DNA of 64,000 bases from Euglena gracilis (Eukaryota; Euglenida; Euglenophyceae; Euglenales): contig CP154954.1 of the NCBI GenBank assembly GCA_039621445.1, positions 31,148,012 to 31,212,011 of the forward strand, given 5' to 3'. Under the pieces are notes generated by a model. That model had not been told where the DNA came from. It did no database searches and saw only the letters and a program-made list of their open reading frames with translations. Made by a program: the position numbers and the translations under genes. Numbering within the stretch: position 1 is the first letter of the stretch; each line of letters begins with the position of its first letter. Shown here one piece after another: positions 61,301 through 64,000 of this stretch.

Positions 61301-63711
61301 GAATGCACTTCCCCCAGTGGTGAACGTTTGGCTCGCCGTGCCCAGGACGAGACCCGCCCGCGCAGCGCTCGGCACACCTCGGGAAACGCGCGGTAGTACT
61401 GGAACGGGTCCTCCAGCAGGGGCCGGGCGGCCTCCGCCACCTCCCGCTTGCGCGCCTCCGCCGCCGCGGCGTCCCCTTTGGCGAGGAAGACGAAGGCGTG
61501 GGCCATCGGGCGCTGGACCTGCGGCGGGCAGGGGCACAAAAGAGCCATTGGATGGACGCTGTGTTCCCGCCGGGCGAGTTGGCCAGCACTGGGGACCCTG
61601 GCAGCGGGGCAGGACCTCCCAGGGTCTCGGGCATGACAGTCCCCTGGGTGGCCGGCCACAGTTCCGTGGCTGCTTCGGCTGCCGAGGAATCAACAGACGG
61701 GCTGCACGGCGGGGTGGCAAAAAGGTGAAATAAGACGGTTCGGAGATCTCGGGGGCTGCAAACGGGTGTCGATGCACAGTTGGGGGCCGGTGGTGTAAAA
61801 GATGGAAGGGGGCCGCGCTGTCTGGAAACGAAAAAAAAAAATGAAGGCCCCGCCAGCAGAAAACCCTCAGAAGGGAGAGAAGAGGAAGGGGCCGGACCTT
61901 CTCCAGAATCTCCCGCGCCTCCTCCTCGTGGATCATCTCCTTGGCCTCCTTCTCCACGCCCTTCGCCAAAGCGTCGTACTGCTGGAGGAACTCCTGTGTG
62001 GCAAGCGGCACAAGAGCAAAGCGCCGTCACATCTCACTCAGGGGGTGACGATTGCACACGATTGCGGAACCGTTGAGAGGATAAGGAGGAGGGACGTAAA
62101 GAGGGAAAGGAAGACAAGGAGGAAGGGAAAGGATAAGCGATGGTCCAAGGATGCCAGGGATAACTCTTTCCCCCAAAATCGACCTGTGCTTTCGGCCAAT
62201 TTTTCTGTGGACTTATCACTGAATGTGCCAGGACCAAACGTTGACTAAAGATCCGAAACAACACGCAAATGGGGGGGGGGGCAGCCAATAATGCACAACG
62301 CAAAGAATTGCAAAGAAAATGCAAATTCATTCCCTTCAGCCCTCAGGAAGGCTGCTCTGCTGCCACCAAACGCAGTTGAGAGGTCGTCCACAAAATTTGT
62401 AAAAATTACCATTGCGAACAAAACAAAGAAGCGGCCAGGGGCTAAACTAGACAGTGGTGGTGGCAACGCGCCCATGCAGGGTGGGAACAGGGGGAGGGCA
62501 TGCCTGCACTTGGGGGTAGCGGACGTACAGCTCCGCCTTTGGGCCAATGAGGCACTCTGTGGCGATCTGCCGTTTTCCAAAAAGCAATTTTGAAAATTGG
62601 GTTCGATGGGTGGGAACATGGCTGGGCTGGGTCCATAGAGGCCAGCATCAGCAATTGTGGACTTGCATAAGACGGGGTCTGCCCAGGCTTGCTTAAGGAC
62701 CCCCGGGGGGGGGGGGGGGGGGGGTGGGGTAGGGGTGGTCGGGGGGGTACTGGCTAGCCCAATGGTAGACACTGGAAAAAGGGACTAGCTAGACCCCCCC
62801 CTCCCCCACGGGGGGGGGGGGTCCGGGGTCCCCGGATGGAAAAAAATCGCGCGCGCCGGAGGAAAAAATGGGTTTTTAACAGGTTTTTGGCTGATTTTGT
62901 TACCAAAAATTCCCAAAAAATGGCCAAAACCGGGCAGGTTTTGGCCATTTTGGGGGCCCAAAAAAAAAGTTCGGCGTCTTTGCCGGTCATGGAAAAAAAA
63001 TTCCATAGCTAGCCCTGTAGCAGACCCCCCGGGGGGGGGGGGGGTCTGCTAGAAAACCACTAGCCAAATGTGGACTTGCATCGGGACTGGGTCTGCCCCC
63101 CCCCCAATCCCCCCCCCAATGTGGCTGGCATTGGGGAACCTCCCCCAAATGCAAACAACCCGTTGCTTGAACTTCACCGGGCAGGCTGAAAGGTGGCTGA
63201 ACTTTGGGCAAAACAACAAAGAAATGCCTCTTGTGATGAAGGAAAGGGGTGGCATTTTTTTTGACGAAAAACGCCTGTCTGCCAGCCCAAAAAAATGAGC
63301 AATGGTCGTCAAGTTGGTTGGGTGATTTTGTTGCTGATTGCTTTCGATTGGAGCGGAGATCTTCCTTCGCTTTCCCTAAATTTTAGCTTCATTTCCAGAG
63401 GTTTCTTAATTTTGGACTTCGCGGTGGTGCCGGGGGGGGGGGGGCTTCAATTTGGGTGTCGGTCGGTTCGGCCCCACAGGTTGCTGAAAATTGGGGGTTA
63501 CTCACAGCGGGAGGAGAGGATGGCCGCTGGAGGGCGGGGGGGGGGGGAGCACGGCCCCACCTGCTGGCCCTGCCGGCGACCCCGGGCCCGCTCCAAGTCG
63601 CGAAGCACCCGGTGACAGCGGGCGAGGGCGTCCTGCATCTCGCGGTACCGGATGGCCGCCTCCGCCTGGGCGGGTGCCGCCAGGGCCCCGGCCCGGTTGT
63701 CGAGAAGAAGG
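58202..63711 (-). CDS. FYVE-domain protein with coiled-coil region, 3' part (at least 5 exons)
   Basis: Exons (5' to 3'): 63711-63561, 61993-61898, 61518-61378 (or to 61354), 58746-58648, 58318-58202. After the first, every junction is phase 0 with GT-AG sites. The first three encode charged, Ala/Glu/Arg-rich helix, for example EFLQQYDALAKGVEKEAKEM and FLAKGDAAAAEARKREVAEA, which looks like coiled coil. The last two form a split FYVE zinc finger: WEPD with CSVC, then RRRHHCRVCG, CDKC and RVCVRC, with stop TGA right after. FYVE fingers of this type bind phosphatidylinositol 3-phosphate on endosomes. The end-of-protein FYVE behind coiled coil recalls RUFY or EEA1 proteins, but the 5' part lies beyond the window, so the family is not fixed. 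The first exon could instead start at 63665. The 2.6-kb intron before the FYVE exons holds a retroelement remnant. Confidence 0.8.
58648..58746 (-). CDS. Exon: start of FYVE finger (WxxD and first CxxC)
   Basis: Thirty-three codons. It contains KVWIRREQWEPDSTHCSVC, the usual W-x-x-D followed by the first zinc-binding cysteine pair. Donor AAGGAG/GTTCCC and acceptor GCCAAG/GTG keep phase 0 on both sides. Confidence 0.85.
59207..60480 (+). pseudogene. Decayed retroelement (methylase-like module and retropepsin-like protease)
   Basis: This plus-strand remnant lies in an intron of the minus-strand FYVE gene. At 59,207-59,485 the frame contains VENPRTG, YCQFSDWG and ARIWG, a pattern I associate with a DNA-methylase-like module carried by some protist retrotransposons. 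At about 60,055-60,200 it contains ILVDAGAEAN, in the place of the D-T-G motif of a retropepsin-type aspartic protease, with T replaced by A. Stop codons and at least one frame change separate the pieces, and no reverse transcriptase or long terminal repeats are seen, so it is dead. The protease call is fairly secure, the methylase call less so. Confidence 0.5.
60500..61330. other. FYVE-gene intron, no feature recognised
   Basis: AT-rich, with repeated AAATTTTGTCAAAATTTG-like words near 61,000 and no clear exons. Confidence 0.4.
62700..63065. repeat. Repeat bounded by G runs and CTAGC motifs
   Basis: GGTACTGGCTAGCCC at 62,747 and CCATAGCTAGCCC at 63,002, with C and G runs between them. It belongs to the GGTGCTGGCTGG repeat type seen at 8.7, 46.1 and 2.9 kb. 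Duplications could not be defined. Confidence 0.4.
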
Positions 63712-64000
63712 CTGACGCTCGCGCGCACATGCACGTGTGCGTACCATTAACCGTGCATTCCAAAACCAACAATATTGGTTGAAAGGCCCCACCCACATGG
63801 TTTGGGGAAAGCGTGTGGCTACTGAGGCATGTGGCTCACGGCGGGAAACACAATTGAAGCACAGCATTCGGGGGGAGGGTCAACATTTTGCCACTCCTCA
63901 CACTTGGGGCCCATGGTGAAGGTGTCTTGTGCTATGGGGTGCCTGCACATAGCAGGCAGACCCCTTGGTGAAAATAGTCATTTCGTGGTACCTGGCATGC
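63712..64000. other. Window end: intron or upstream region of the FYVE gene
   Basis: No exon recognised. The last 70 bases (TGGGGTGCCTGCACATAGCAGGCA) resemble the C-run and GTGCCTGCCCCTAGCAGGCA modules of the element at 18.0 kb. Confidence 0.3.

Overview
This window looks like nuclear DNA from a unicellular eukaryote with large, repeat-laden introns. Protein-coding signal comes only as short GC-rich islands (about 30-250 bp). They end at good splice sites, join in compatible reading phase, and give recognisable proteins only when spliced. I saw no operons, bacterial-type genes, rRNA or tRNA. Several introns use GC instead of GT at the donor, and all four genes I can build lie on the minus strand, head to tail. 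Both traits are common in some algal and alveolate protists, but the sequence does not fix the lineage.

Layout in transcription order, from right to left. (1) 63,711-58,202: the 3' part of a gene for a coiled-coil protein with a C-terminal FYVE zinc finger. Its 5' end is outside the window, and a decayed plus-strand retroelement (59.2-60.5 kb) sits in one of its introns. (2) 56,268-36,484: a gene for anaphase-promoting complex subunit 4 (APC4), with at least 16 exons from the N-terminal WD40 region to the acidic C-terminus. One exon is only 31 bp. (3) 31,098-17,587: a gene for a protein with a Pro/Gln/Gly-rich N-terminus, two RRM domains and a novel C-terminal tail. (4) from at least 14,092 to 10,371: the 3' part of an unrecognised gene ending in a Lys/Arg-rich tail. 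From 1 to 10.3 kb I could not build a gene; there are a few GC-rich islands and many repeats.

Most of the rest is repeat. At least nine compact non-autonomous DNA transposons can be delimited by inverted ends and target-site duplications. One class has 8-bp duplications and CAG...CTG ends (hAT-like); the other has 9-10-bp duplications (Mutator-like). Many of them, although their ends differ, carry the same central GGCGCC-TTC-GGCGCC stem-loop and long G or C runs. There are also foldback elements (3.7 kb; 25-27.1 kb), several minisatellites, long microsatellites, a 1.8-kb GA/TA tract (52.3-54.1 kb), and an unexplained field of about 18 dispersed 18-bp palindromes between 31.8 and 35.5 kb.

The genes are housekeeping functions (endosomal lipid binding, cell-cycle ubiquitin ligase, RNA binding) with no apparent pathway link. 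The most unusual content is the transposon families that share an internal hairpin, the palindrome field, and the GC-AG intron set.
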